Source of the DNA: DZBG01 sp049241565 | GTDB lineage: Bacteria > Bdellovibrionota > Bacteriovoracia > Bacteriovoracales > Bacteriovoracaceae | Assembly (NCBI GenBank): GCA_049241565.1 | Contig: JBMLQL010000054.1 | Span: 45,952 to 109,951 of the forward strand | Direction: 5' to 3' | Length of the DNA: 64,000 nt | Shown here: piece by piece, positions 1-7,777 of the stretch | Position numbering within the stretch: the first letter of the stretch is position 1 | Layout of the letters: the number at the start of each line of letters is the position of its first letter | Translations under genes and position numbers: made by a program | The notes under the pieces: model-generated | What the model was told of the DNA's origin: nothing | What the model saw: the letters and a program-made list of their open reading frames with translations, nothing else | The model's database searches: none

Positions 1-277
1 GGCCCTTGCTGGTTAAAAACTGCTGAGCTTCTTGCCAAGAAACAGCACCGCTCAGAACCAGATTTCCATTCTCTTTGAGAGTCATTTGGCCAGCAATTTT
101 GGTGAGATCACAGAGGTAAAAATCACTTATCCCTTCAGGAATCGGTAGCATTTCTGTCAGCTTATCATAAGGAATGACCGTGGAAGTTTTAGAAGAGTAA
201 TAGAAGCTCGATTTATGAGTTTTTAAATGCGTAATTAAATCTTCTTTGGTGTGAAATGTCTTATAATGGAATGGCAT
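1..277 (-). CDS. FAD-linked oxidase family protein, N-terminal part (runs off window)
   Basis: A leftward reading frame starts at ATG 277 and stays open to base 1, giving the first 92 residues. It begins MPFHYKTFHTKED and ends with a segment reading NLVLSGAVSWQEAQQFLTSKG. That segment resembles the 'gaGvtW.el...l...G' strand-helix of FAD-binding PCMH/FAD_binding_4 oxidases, and the preceding 'YLCDLTKI' fits the usual 'vDlSrM' element. By family knowledge such proteins are flavin oxidoreductases of varied substrate. The C-terminal substrate and catalytic domain lies outside the window, so no reaction can be named. It is divergent from the CoA-binding protein gene. The family call is moderate; that it is coding is supported by an uninterrupted frame with the local codon style. 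Confidence 0.55.
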   Translation of the reverse strand, partial: MPFHYKTFHTKEDLITHLKTHKSSFYYSSKTSTVIPYDKLTEMLPIPEGISDFYLCDLTKIAGQMTLKENGNLVLSGAVSWQEAQQFLTSKG

Positions 278-331
278 AAATATCCTCAGTGTTTAATGAG
301 GATATTATAACTTCTTTTCCAAGGAGGGTCT

Positions 332-703
332 ATGTCAGAAGTGGTTGTTTTAGGGGCGTCCAATCGCCCAGACAGATATGCTTTTATGTGTATGACGATA
401 CTGGCCGAAATGGGGCATACGGTTATCCCGGTGAATCCAAGGGAGACAATGGTCATGGGGCATTATTGTTATCATAATCTAAGGGATCTCATCAAGGATC
501 ACCCGGTTATTGATACCCTGACTATTTATGTGAATCCCGATATCTCGGCCAAGCTTGATCAGGATATTATTGAGCTAAACCCTAAACGAGTTATTTTTAA
601 TCCAGGTTCTGAAAATCATCATCTTCAAAAAATTCTTGAAGAGAAAAAGATTAAGTGTCTTGAGGCCTGCACACTCGTTATGCTTAGAACTGGGCAATTT
701 TAG
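332..703 (+). CDS. CoA-binding domain protein (CoA_binding_2, YccU-like)
   Basis: This 123-residue single-domain Rossmann protein starts with the nucleotide-binding turn VVLGASNRPDRYAF (about residues 4-17) and has the strand IPVNPRE near residue 37. Together these are the hallmark of short CoA-binding proteins related to the CoA-binding part of succinyl-CoA synthetase. Length fits the YccU family. A strong Shine-Dalgarno sequence (AAGGAGG, about 9 bases before the ATG) fixes the start. The C-terminal 'CLEACTLVML' matches the conserved Cys-containing end of the family. The 3' end overlaps the convergent nucleotidase gene by 20 bases. Its cellular role is unknown for the family; it is presumably a cytosolic CoA or acyl-CoA binder. 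Confidence 0.8.
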   Translation: MSEVVVLGASNRPDRYAFMCMTILAEMGHTVIPVNPRETMVMGHYCYHNLRDLIKDHPVIDTLTIYVNPDISAKLDQDIIELNPKRVIFNPGSENHHLQKILEEKKIKCLEACTLVMLRTGQF

Positions 704-2240
704 AATCACTCAAGCAGCGAATAGGGGAATTGTCTTTCACATAACTCTCAATCATCGGCCAGTAATAGGTAGTGGTGAGATTTGATTTCGGAAAGAGAAT
801 TGGTGTCATGAAAGGAATAATCTTCTCAATGGCATGAGGGACTTCCGAAGGATAAGCGAGAGTATATTTTTTAAGATCTTTAATTTTTTGTCCTTTAATC
901 TTGGCCTCTTTCACCATGAATTCTTCGAGGGTGAAGGGGCCAATAAGATTTTTGGCCTTAGGCATTTCAATCCCAAAAAAATTCATTCCCATCATTCCAG
1001 GTTTTTTCACAAGATATTTGAGGATTTTTTTAAGAATCCAACCTTGCATCTTTGAGGTGGCCACTTGCCAACCTTGATCACCATAGAGTCTGAAGTGAGG
1101 GAAATTATCAATAATATCTCCAAAAGTAATAACTCCTGGACTCACGGCCTCACCCTCAAAATTAGCGATATGAAGGCCAATATCAACATTAGCATTTTCT
1201 TTTACCATTCGGGCCATATGCTCACCCCAACATGAGGCTTTTTCATTGGAGATCCCATCAATATAACCACTAAGCTGAATTTCACTCACGCCCACAGGCT
1301 CATCCCAGCGGCGGTTAAAATAATCTTCTCGGCGAAGATAAGCATGATCGACGAGCTCCTTGACTGAGGCCTCCTCCGGGATATCGACAGTGATAGGGTG
1401 AAGTTTGTAAGAGATGATTTTACTCTGGCCATTAGGAAGAAGGTCTATGGTTAGCTCACCGACATTAAGCCCATGGGCCCCGGCCTGAAGAATAGGAACC
1501 ATCTGGCCTGCACGATTTTTCTCAAGATGGACTTCTTTAAGCGTGGTGTGAGAGTGACCACCAATCACCAAATTAATACTCTTGGTTTTTTTAGCAAGCT
1601 TTATATCTTTTTCGACTCCAATATGAGTGAGCGCAATAACAAAATCCACTTTATCTTTTTTGGCCCGTTTGGCCTGTCTTACACCCTCATTATGAGCAGA
1701 GCTAATATAGCCTTTAGGGCGAAGAGGGTATTGAAAGTGAATCTCATGAGTAGTGAGTCCGATAACTCTTATTTTCACTCCATCAAGATTAATATCAGTG
1801 GTGTCATGAACAATATTTTCAAGTTTAAGTTTATGCTTGAACTTCATATTGGCCGAAAGAAGTTTCGTTTTAAGTTGGGCCCGCTTCACTTGTTCGGCCA
1901 GGGCCGGTCCCCCTAACATGAAGTCGTGGTTACCGATAACAGAGACATCAATCCCAAGCATATCTAAGGCCTTCAGAGATGCTACCCCTTCATCAGAGAG
2001 AAAATAAGAGGATCCTTCACCAAAATCTCCACCATCAAGATGCAACGTTTTAAGTCCTTTGACCTGGGCCTTTTGCCTGAGTTCGACCAGCTTGGTTTTC
2101 AGTCTAGCGTAACCCCCTTTCCCGGTGCGGGTACCACTGAAAAAGGAATGGAGATCATTGGTATGAAGAATCTGTACCCTCTTGGCAAAAGTCAGAGAGG
2201 GGAAGAAAGCTAAAATGATGATAACCAATCCATGGATCAT
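684..2240 (-). CDS. secreted 5'-nucleotidase / metallophosphatase (UshA-like)
   Basis: The 518-residue protein opens with a signal peptide (residues 1-19, ending LTFA). A calcineurin-like metallophosphatase domain follows. Motifs visible in order are HTNDLHS (26-32), GGDFGEGS (70-77), GNHDF (103-107), an ALTHIG segment, and GGHSHT (about 225-230); these supply the two-metal site. The second half corresponds to the 5'-nucleotidase C-terminal substrate domain. Family members hydrolyse nucleotides or UDP-sugars in the periplasm, so a nucleotide-salvage role is likely; substrate specificity cannot be read from sequence. It is a single gene, convergent with the CoA-binding protein and divergent from the U32 gene. 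Confidence 0.88.
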   Translation of the reverse strand: MIHGLVIIILAFFPSLTFAKRVQILHTNDLHSFFSGTRTGKGGYARLKTKLVELRQKAQVKGLKTLHLDGGDFGEGSSYFLSDEGVASLKALDMLGIDVSVIGNHDFMLGGPALAEQVKRAQLKTKLLSANMKFKHKLKLENIVHDTTDINLDGVKIRVIGLTTHEIHFQYPLRPKGYISSAHNEGVRQAKRAKKDKVDFVIALTHIGVEKDIKLAKKTKSINLVIGGHSHTTLKEVHLEKNRAGQMVPILQAGAHGLNVGELTIDLLPNGQSKIISYKLHPITVDIPEEASVKELVDHAYLRREDYFNRRWDEPVGVSEIQLSGYIDGISNEKASCWGEHMARMVKENANVDIGLHIANFEGEAVSPGVITFGDIIDNFPHFRLYGDQGWQVATSKMQGWILKKILKYLVKKPGMMGMNFFGIEMPKAKNLIGPFTLEEFMVKEAKIKGQKIKDLKKYTLAYPSEVPHAIEKIIPFMTPILFPKSNLTTTYYWPMIESYVKDNSPIRCLSDSKIAQF

Positions 2241-2381
2241 ATTTTTATTCTTAGGTTCATGGTGAATAGTGGCAAAACAAGAACTTGTGAGGATTCTGCA
2301 GTCCAGAGTTCTAACGTAATTTTTACAATTTCTTGGTTTGACAGCTAGACGGAAAATCTCTCCACAAGGTAGAAGAACCTA

Positions 2382-4850
2382 ATGAAATCAGAACTTTTGC
2401 TCCCTGTCGGAAATATGAAAATGTGCCTTGCTGCCATCCATAATGGGGCAGATGCCATTTATGTGGGAGTGCCTCACTTCAATGCTCGGGGTAGAACAAC
2501 GGATTTCTCGATAGAAGAACTCAAGGAAATGATCGATTTATGCCATCTCTATGGTGTGAAAGTGAATCTTGCCTTTAACGTAGTTATCTTTGAGAATGAA
2601 TTAGAGATGGCCCATGATCTTTTAAAAGAAATTCTTCCCCTTCATCCTGATGCTTTTATTGTGCAAGATCTTGGGCTCGCTAAGCTCATTCGCCAGATGA
2701 GTCCGAATCAAAGGATTCACGGATCAACTCAAATGACAGTGACTAATCACGAGGCCATAAAGCTTCTTGATGATTTAAAAATTGATCGTTTTGTTCTTGG
2801 ACGTGAGAATTCAATTCCTGAGATTAAACTTATCCGAGAGAATACAGAAAAAGAATTAGAAGTCTTTGTCCATGGGGCCCTTTGCGTGGCCTATTCAGGG
2901 CAATGTTTTACGTCCGAATCTATTGGTGGGCGCTCGGCCAATCGTGGACAGTGTGCCCAAAGCTGTCGTCTTGATTATGAAATGTATATTGATGATGTCA
3001 AAAAAGATCTCGGAGATAAAAAATATCTCGTCTCACCAAAGGATCTTTGTGGAATTGAAGAAGTTCCTGAGCTTAAAAAAATTGGCGTGAATTCTTTTAA
3101 AATTGAAGGAAGATTAAAAACTCCTGAGTATGTGGCCACGACAGCTAAAAACTACCGCGAAGTTTTAGATGGGCAAGCGGTGAATTATAAAACCCGCTCA
3201 AAAGAGCTGGCCATGACTTATTCGCGTGGGTTCTTTAGTGGATGGCTGCATGGAGTGGATCATCAAAAATTAGTTGAAGGGAGCTATTCTGCTCATCGTG
3301 GGATCGAAGCAGGAGTGATTAAGGAATTTCGTTCTGGCAAAAATATTATTATTGAATCAACTCAAGAAATTCAGGCCGGTCAGGGACTTGTTTTTGCCAC
3401 CTGGCCAGAAATTGGAGATAAAGTTTTTGAGGCCAAAAAACTAGGGGCCAATCTTTATGAGGTAAAGCTCCTCCATTCAGAAAATATTCAGAAGCTTAAA
3501 CCGGGACTGAGAGTTTTTATCAATTCAGATGAAAGACTTGACCGTGAAATCCAAAAATCTTTTAACGATCGTGAAAAATTAAAACGTATTCCACTTCATC
3601 TTATGATGAAAGCGGAAGCCGGGAAGACTCTGACAATCAAAGTGATTGATGATGAAGGACGCGAACTCGTTTTAGAATCAGATAGCATTCTGCAAGAGGC
3701 CAAGGCCCGTCCTATGACGAAGGAAGCTTTTAGAGAAGAGCTTGGGGCCTTAGGGACGTCTCCTTTTATTTTAAATGAGTTTTCGGCCGAGATTTTAAAT
3801 AATGTATTTCTCCATCAAAAAGAGCTCAAAGAACTGAGACGAAAAATGGTGGAGCAGATGAGTGCTCTGAGGCTTCAGCGTGACAGTGTTATTATCAACT
3901 CGATTGAAATTAAAAAAGACAGTCGCCATTACCAATTTTCTCAAGGTCAATTGAACTTAATTTTAAGAAATAAAGGGCATGTGGAAGCTCTCGCTCGTGC
4001 CTTAGCAACTGAAGAACTTCAGCGTGAGGCCCTCGGTTCTGTAGTATTAGATTTTGAGTTTGGAAAGGATTTTGCCCCTTCTGTGAAGCTCCTTAAAGAA
4101 GTTGGGGTAAGAGTTGGGATTGCTACAACTCGTATTTTAAAACCTAAAGAGTATTATAATTTTAAAATTATTCAAGTCGCCGCTCCAGATTTTGTCCTGG
4201 CCCGAAATCTTGGGGCCATTCAGTATTTTACGACGGAGACAAAACTTCCAGTAAAAGCAGACTTTAGTTTAAATATCACTAATTCTTGGTCAGCAGAATA
4301 TCTTCTCTCCAAGGGGATTGAATCGCTCAATGCTTCTTATGATCTTAATCAAAATCAATTGATGGCCCTTGCCGCCTCAATGAATGCTTCTCAGCTTGAG
4401 GTGACACTTCATCAATATATGCCTGAGTTTCACATGGAACACTGTGTGTTTGCCGCTTTTATGAGTAATGGTTCTAGTTTTAAAGATTGTGGAAAGCCTT
4501 GTGAAAAGCATGAAGTGAAGCTAAAAGACACCTACGGAAATTGGCACCATCTTAAGCCTGATCAAGAGTGTAGAAACACTTTCTATCGGGCCACACCTCA
4601 GTCCGCTTCCTTTTTAGTGGATGAATTGAAAAAAAGTGGGGTGAAGGAATTTAGACTCGAGGCCATGGATGAATCAGAAAAAGTTCTTATTCATAAGATC
4701 AAAACTTATCAAAAACTTCTTCTGGGTGAACTCTCATCGGAAGAAGTCGTAAGAGAGATAGGTGTGATGGAAAGCTACGGTCTGAGTTCAGGGCAGCTTT
4801 CCAACACTAAAAGCTATAAAGATCGAAAGAAAGAAACTAGTTTATTCTAA
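2382..4850 (+). CDS. rlhA: peptidase U32 family RNA hydroxylase, RlhA type with DUF3656 region
   Basis: This is an 822-residue U32-family protein. The N-terminal TIM-barrel part shows 'GNMKMCLAAIHNGADAIYVG' (10-29), 'HGSTQMTVTN', and 'EVFVHGALCVAYSGQC' followed by 'RGQCAQSCR'. Cysteines 168, 175, 191 and 195 are the expected iron-sulphur ligands. The long C-terminal extension fits the DUF3656-containing members. RlhA makes 5-hydroxycytidine in 23S rRNA using prephenate. E. coli RlhA is about 650 residues, so this one is longer, and the specific RlhA assignment rests on architecture. A second U32 protein lies at 34014. Despite the family name these are not shown to be proteases. Confidence 0.8.
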   Translation: MKSELLLPVGNMKMCLAAIHNGADAIYVGVPHFNARGRTTDFSIEELKEMIDLCHLYGVKVNLAFNVVIFENELEMAHDLLKEILPLHPDAFIVQDLGLAKLIRQMSPNQRIHGSTQMTVTNHEAIKLLDDLKIDRFVLGRENSIPEIKLIRENTEKELEVFVHGALCVAYSGQCFTSESIGGRSANRGQCAQSCRLDYEMYIDDVKKDLGDKKYLVSPKDLCGIEEVPELKKIGVNSFKIEGRLKTPEYVATTAKNYREVLDGQAVNYKTRSKELAMTYSRGFFSGWLHGVDHQKLVEGSYSAHRGIEAGVIKEFRSGKNIIIESTQEIQAGQGLVFATWPEIGDKVFEAKKLGANLYEVKLLHSENIQKLKPGLRVFINSDERLDREIQKSFNDREKLKRIPLHLMMKAEAGKTLTIKVIDDEGRELVLESDSILQEAKARPMTKEAFREELGALGTSPFILNEFSAEILNNVFLHQKELKELRRKMVEQMSALRLQRDSVIINSIEIKKDSRHYQFSQGQLNLILRNKGHVEALARALATEELQREALGSVVLDFEFGKDFAPSVKLLKEVGVRVGIATTRILKPKEYYNFKIIQVAAPDFVLARNLGAIQYFTTETKLPVKADFSLNITNSWSAEYLLSKGIESLNASYDLNQNQLMALAASMNASQLEVTLHQYMPEFHMEHCVFAAFMSNGSSFKDCGKPCEKHEVKLKDTYGNWHHLKPDQECRNTFYRATPQSASFLVDELKKSGVKEFRLEAMDESEKVLIHKIKTYQKLLLGELSSEEVVREIGVMESYGLSSGQLSNTKSYKDRKKETSLF

Positions 4851-4851
4851 A

Positions 4852-5163
4852 TTATCTTGGCTCTTCAAAAACTCGAGGAGCACATCTCAGGTCGTCATTC
4901 ACGGTGGCACAATCCGGTTGTTTTCCCTCTGGAATACTACTCGTCCCACGATTTAATGGGGCAGTATTCTTAGGAGCAGGGATTTCCTCTCCTATTGTTT
5001 CAGGCAATCTCATCTCTCGAATTAAACCAGGTGTGTTACGAGGTATTGTTGAGTCAATTGGAAGCTGTTCGGCCATTACAATTTGTGTGCTATAGATCCC
5101 AAAAATAATTGTGATAAACAGTAAAATGAATGTCGCATTTGATAACCTTCTACCTGTTTTCAT
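4852..5163 (-). CDS. small exported or membrane-anchored protein, unknown function
   Basis: A 103-residue protein of no recognised family. Residues 10-31 (ATFILLFITIIFGIYSTQIVMA) form one hydrophobic segment after a basic N-terminus, compatible with a signal peptide cleaved at VMA-E or a membrane anchor. The remainder is hydrophilic and Pro-rich, with two cysteines (DCATVNDDLRC) that could form a disulphide in the periplasm. The start is fixed by an AAAAGGAGG ribosome site directly upstream. It lies 12 bases after the DUF1328 gene and is presumably cotranscribed with it from the sigma-54-like promoter at 5391-5410. It is convergent with the U32 gene, one base apart. Confidence 0.65.
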   Translation of the reverse strand: MKTGRRLSNATFILLFITIIFGIYSTQIVMAEQLPIDSTIPRNTPGLIREMRLPETIGEEIPAPKNTAPLNRGTSSIPEGKQPDCATVNDDLRCAPRVFEEPR

Positions 5164-5175
5164 TTTTTCCTCCTT

Positions 5176-5355
5176 TTAAGGAAGCTTTTTTGGCTTTCCT
5201 GTCACTAGCCCCGCAACAAAACTAATAATAGCGAGGATGACAAAAACCATCAGAAGCATTTTCCCAACTTCTATTGAAAGGCCGGCGATGCCATAAGCAC
5301 CAAAAACCATGGCCACTAAACCTAAAATAAAAAATATGATTGCTGTACGTAACAT
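5176..5355 (-). CDS. DUF1328 (UPF0391/YtjA-like) small membrane protein
   Basis: A 59-residue gene reads leftward from ATG 5355, which is preceded by AAGGAGT. The product starts MLRTAIIFFILGLVAMVFG and consists of two hydrophobic helices (about 4-20 and 33-50), with AYGIAGLS between them and a basic tail VTGKPKKLP. This is the exact layout of DUF1328 proteins, which are short (50-60 residues) inner-membrane proteins often induced under stress; biochemical function is unknown. It heads a two-gene unit with the 103-residue protein. A sigma-54-type element sits 38 bases upstream of the start codon. Confidence 0.88.
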   Translation of the reverse strand: MLRTAIIFFILGLVAMVFGAYGIAGLSIEVGKMLLMVFVILAIISFVAGLVTGKPKKLP

Positions 5356-5390
5356 AGTGACTCCTTGGTTCCGTATTCTTGCTGTTTATA

Positions 5391-5410
5391 AAGCATGATC
5401 CATGCCGAAG
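5391..5410 (-). promoter_or_regulatory. candidate sigma-54 (-24/-12) promoter for the DUF1328 unit
   Basis: Read on the minus strand the sequence is TTCGGCAT-GGATCA-TGCTT. It has GG and GC separated by exactly 10 bases, as sigma-54 requires. The -24 box is TCGGCAT against consensus TTGGCAC, and the -12 box is ATGCTT against TTGCTT. The GC lies 38 bases before the DUF1328 ATG, the same offset as for the CsbD and Lys-rich protein genes. The match is imperfect, but the shared geometry supports it. Confidence 0.55.
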
Positions 5411-5449
5411 TACCTACGACGCAATTCTGATGAGTTAAAAATTAACATT

Positions 5450-5478
5450 GACCGTAGACGGGGAAATATGACACGGTC
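5450..5478. repeat. inverted repeat GACCGT-N17-ACGGTC, possible activator site
   Basis: GACCGT (5450-5455) and ACGGTC (5473-5478) form a perfect 6-base dyad with a 17-base spacer, between the divergent DUF1328 and NtrC-family genes. It is 40-90 bases upstream of the sigma-54-like element at 5391-5410, where an enhancer-binding regulator could act. Short dyads arise by chance, so this is only suggestive. Confidence 0.3.
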
Positions 5479-5524
5479 TGAAAACTGAAAGAGACCAAAA
5501 ACCCCAAAAAGGAATAAATGCCTC

Positions 5525-6919
5525 ATGAGAACGAAAAATCTCGCTACACTTATGATCATTGATGATGACCCTGATCTCCTTGATCTTCTTTCGGCTTTTT
5601 TTAGACAGAAAGGTTACAATGTTTCGACTTTTGAAGATGCACGAATGGCCTTGAATGCCATCGAGAATAAAGAGATTGTTCCGGATGTGGTGATCTCCGA
5701 CTTAAGACTTCCCGTAATGGATGGAGTGGAGTTCATTAAGCGAATTCGAAAGTTCAACATGGCTCTTCCTATTATCCTGATGACCGCAGAGGGAAGTGTA
5801 GAGATTGCTGTGGAGGCCATTGATGCTGGAGCTTACGATTTTGTTTTAAAGCCTCTTCAAGTGCCACAACTTTTAATTTCTGTACAGCGTGCTTTATTTT
5901 TAAATCAAATGCAGACTGAGAATACCAATCTTAAAAATATTTTTCAGAAGCAGGAATTTCTAGGTCTTAAAGGTGTCATTGGCAGAAGTGCTGGTTTTAA
6001 AGCGGCTATGGACCTGGCCCAACGAGTTTCTGGCTCTCAGGCCAATGTTATTTTGAGCGGAGAGAGTGGATCAGGGAAAGAAGTTGTTGCCCGCGCAGTT
6101 CATGATTTAGGGGAGAGAAAAAATGATCCGTTTATCGCTATTAACTGTTCTGCCATTCCTGAGAACCTATTAGAGTCTGAACTTTTCGGTTACACCAAAG
6201 GTGCCTTTACAGGTGCTATGGGAATGAAGATAGGTCTTTTTGAAGAAGCAGGAAATGGAACAATATTTCTAGATGAAATTGGTGATCTGGCCCTTCCTCT
6301 CCAGGCGAAACTTCTTCGAGTCCTGCAAGAAAGAAAAATTAAAAGACTCGGTGAAAATCAAACTCGAGATATCAATGCAAGAATCATCTGTGCCACTCAC
6401 AAGGATCTTAAAAAAGAAGTAGCTGAAGGGCGCTTCAGAGAAGATCTCTATTTTCGATTAAATGTTATTCCTATTTTTATGCCACCACTTCGTGAGAGAA
6501 AAGAAGATATTCTTCCACTGAGTGAGTTCTTCTTAAAAAAGTTTTGTTTGATGAATAATATGAGCATCAAAGGATTTACCAAAGAGGCTTTGGCAAGACT
6601 CGAGGAATTGCCGTGGAAAGGAAATGTCCGAGAGCTTGAAAATGCCATTGAACGGGCCGTTGTTCTTTCTCGTAGTGAGTTTATTCAATTAGAAGATTTA
6701 CCTCAGCCATCAGCTCTCCCTAATGCTGAGGGGGAGTCAAATCCTGCACATCATGATTCACTTTTTTCTATTAATGAACTGATGAGCTTAGAAGATTTAA
6801 GTATGAATTATATCGAGTTTATTTATCGTCGTAATAATTTTGCTAAAGAGCAAACGGCCAAGGAACTAGGTATTGATCGCAAGACTCTTTATCGTAAGCT
6901 TAAAGAGATACAACCCTAA
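5525..6919 (+). CDS. sigma-54-dependent response regulator (NtrC family: REC - AAA+ - Fis HTH)
   Basis: The 464-residue protein has three domains. The receiver (8-125) has acidic pocket DDD 13-15 and phosphoacceptor Asp59 (ISDLRLPVMDG). The AAA+ sigma-54 interaction domain (about 150-385) has Walker A GESGSGKE (179-186), the sigma-54-contacting loop GAFTGA (226-231) and Walker B GTIFLDE (245-251). A C-terminal Fis-type helix-turn-helix (about 440-462, AKELGIDRKTLYRKL) completes it. All key residues are present, so it should activate sigma-54 promoters when phosphorylated. Kinase genes follow at 7778 and 9657, and sigma-54-like promoters flank it on both sides; these are plausible but unproven targets. 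It is divergent from the DUF1328 unit. Confidence 0.95.
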   Translation: MRTKNLATLMIIDDDPDLLDLLSAFFRQKGYNVSTFEDARMALNAIENKEIVPDVVISDLRLPVMDGVEFIKRIRKFNMALPIILMTAEGSVEIAVEAIDAGAYDFVLKPLQVPQLLISVQRALFLNQMQTENTNLKNIFQKQEFLGLKGVIGRSAGFKAAMDLAQRVSGSQANVILSGESGSGKEVVARAVHDLGERKNDPFIAINCSAIPENLLESELFGYTKGAFTGAMGMKIGLFEEAGNGTIFLDEIGDLALPLQAKLLRVLQERKIKRLGENQTRDINARIICATHKDLKKEVAEGRFREDLYFRLNVIPIFMPPLRERKEDILPLSEFFLKKFCLMNNMSIKGFTKEALARLEELPWKGNVRELENAIERAVVLSRSEFIQLEDLPQPSALPNAEGESNPAHHDSLFSINELMSLEDLSMNYIEFIYRRNNFAKEQTAKELGIDRKTLYRKLKEIQP

Positions 6920-7010
6920 AGGTGGGGATTTATTCCCATTGCCTATGGGGCGTTGTACCCCGAGTACGATTTGTCGAGCTTTTAACTCATTGAAATAATG
7001 TATGAATCTT

Positions 7011-7028
7011 TTGGCACTGATCCTGCTT
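7011..7028 (+). promoter_or_regulatory. sigma-54 promoter of the CsbD-like gene
   Basis: The sequence TTGGCAC-TGATCC-TGCTT has a full consensus -24 box (TTGGCAC), a good -12 box and GG-N10-GC spacing. It ends 36 bases before the CsbD ATG, which allows a leader of about 25 bases. Upstream (6925-6961) lie several short GGGG/CCCC and CCCAT/ATGGG dyads that could be activator sites. Of the candidates in this window it has one of the two best matches. Confidence 0.8.
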
Positions 7029-7064
7029 AACTAATAAGCAGTTAATTATTCCAAGGAGGAAATT

Positions 7065-7403
7065 ATGTTAGAGCAAGACAAGTCGGCCAAAAAAGATTTC
7101 GTTATTAACGAGGATATTGTGAAAGGTAAGTGGAAAGACGTTAAAGGCGAAGTAAGAAAGCTTTGGGGAAAAATAACTGATGATGAGCTAGAGCAAACAA
7201 AGGGAGATCTTACCTCAATTGCTGGTCTCATTCAGCAGCGTTATGGAGAAACTAAAGAATCAGTACATGATAAAATGAACAAACTTTTTTCAGGCTTTGA
7301 AGATACTGTTGAAGCCACTAAAAATACGTTTGAGAAGGTTACAGATAAAGTTCAGTCAACTGTAGCGGATGCTGCAGAGACGGTGAAAAAGAAACTTAGC
7401 TAA
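7065..7403 (+). CDS. CsbD-like stress protein with helical C-terminal extension
   Basis: The product is 112 residues, with a start fixed by CCAAGGAGG. Residues 15-60 carry the CsbD signature: VKGKWKDVKGEVRKLWGKITDDELEQ-x-KGDL...GLIQQRYG. Residues 65-112 add an amphipathic, Lys/Val/Ala-rich helix (TVEATKNTFEKVTDKVQSTV) not found in the minimal family. CsbD/YjbJ proteins are small, abundant, stress-induced and of unknown mechanism; in Bacillus csbD is sigma-B dependent, and yjbJ of E. coli is RpoS-associated. Here the gene has a near-consensus sigma-54 promoter and follows an NtrC-family regulator, implying a different control circuit for the same kind of protein. Confidence 0.9.
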   Translation: MLEQDKSAKKDFVINEDIVKGKWKDVKGEVRKLWGKITDDELEQTKGDLTSIAGLIQQRYGETKESVHDKMNKLFSGFEDTVEATKNTFEKVTDKVQSTVADAAETVKKKLS

Positions 7404-7418
7404 AACTTATATCTTTCC

Positions 7419-7455
7419 CACAAGAACCCATCTTATATACTGGTGGGTTCTTGTG
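7419..7455. terminator. strong hairpin after csbD-like gene (no U tract)
   Basis: CACAAGAACCCA (7419-7430) pairs perfectly with TGGGTTCTTGTG (7444-7455) around a 13-base loop, 16 bases past the CsbD-like stop codon. There is no T run after it (TAAAAAAC follows), so it is not a canonical intrinsic terminator. It may protect the short mRNA's 3' end, give partial termination, or be a binding dyad for the next operon. Confidence 0.55.
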
Positions 7456-7483
7456 TAAAAAACTCAGTAAGGGTTAAAATAGG

Positions 7484-7768
7484 TTGAGAGTGGAAATTTT
7501 AAATGAGCAAAAATTAAAATATCTCAGTCGCCGTGAAACTGAGATTAAGCAGATCTATGAGTCCATAGAAGCTAATAATTTTAATTTGGCCATTGAAATA
7601 GGCCACCGTCTGAAAGGGAACGGTAGGACTTTTGGTTACCCTATAATAAGTGAAATCGGCTGGACTCTAGAGTCTGGTGGTAAACTTCAAAATAAAGACA
7701 AAGTTTTGAATGGAGTTCGTCGCCTTCAAGCTGAAATAGAAAAAGAATTAAAATTACTCATAGGATGA
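7484..7768 (+). CDS. HPt (histidine phosphotransfer) domain protein
   Basis: A 94-residue all-helical protein with the phosphotransfer motif AIEIGHRLKGNGRTFG. His41 in HRLKGNG matches the H-x-L-K-G core of HPt domains, and the length matches a stand-alone HPt. The start is uncertain: TTG 7484 (AAGGG ten bases upstream) or GTG 7490 in the same frame (AGG six bases upstream). It sits nine bases before the CHASE3 kinase gene, in a row with a receiver and a hybrid kinase. It could therefore shuttle phosphate between the hybrid's receivers and another regulator such as the NtrC-family protein upstream; that partnership is inferred from order. Confidence 0.75.
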   Translation: MRVEILNEQKLKYLSRRETEIKQIYESIEANNFNLAIEIGHRLKGNGRTFGYPIISEIGWTLESGGKLQNKDKVLNGVRRLQAEIEKELKLLIG

Positions 7769-7777
7769 GGGAGCCCC

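Noticed and set aside
289..477. 62-residue frame overlapping the CoA-binding gene
   Set aside because: Out of frame with the gene that has the strong ribosome site and Rossmann motif; no independent support.
1473..1916. 147-residue plus-strand frame inside the nucleotidase gene
   Set aside because: It is fully antisense to a well-supported metallophosphatase domain and has no family features.
2382..4850. Secreted or cytosolic protease (U32 peptidase label)
   Set aside because: U32 proteins with this cysteine cluster are RNA or quinone hydroxylation enzymes by current knowledge; no protease active site is visible.
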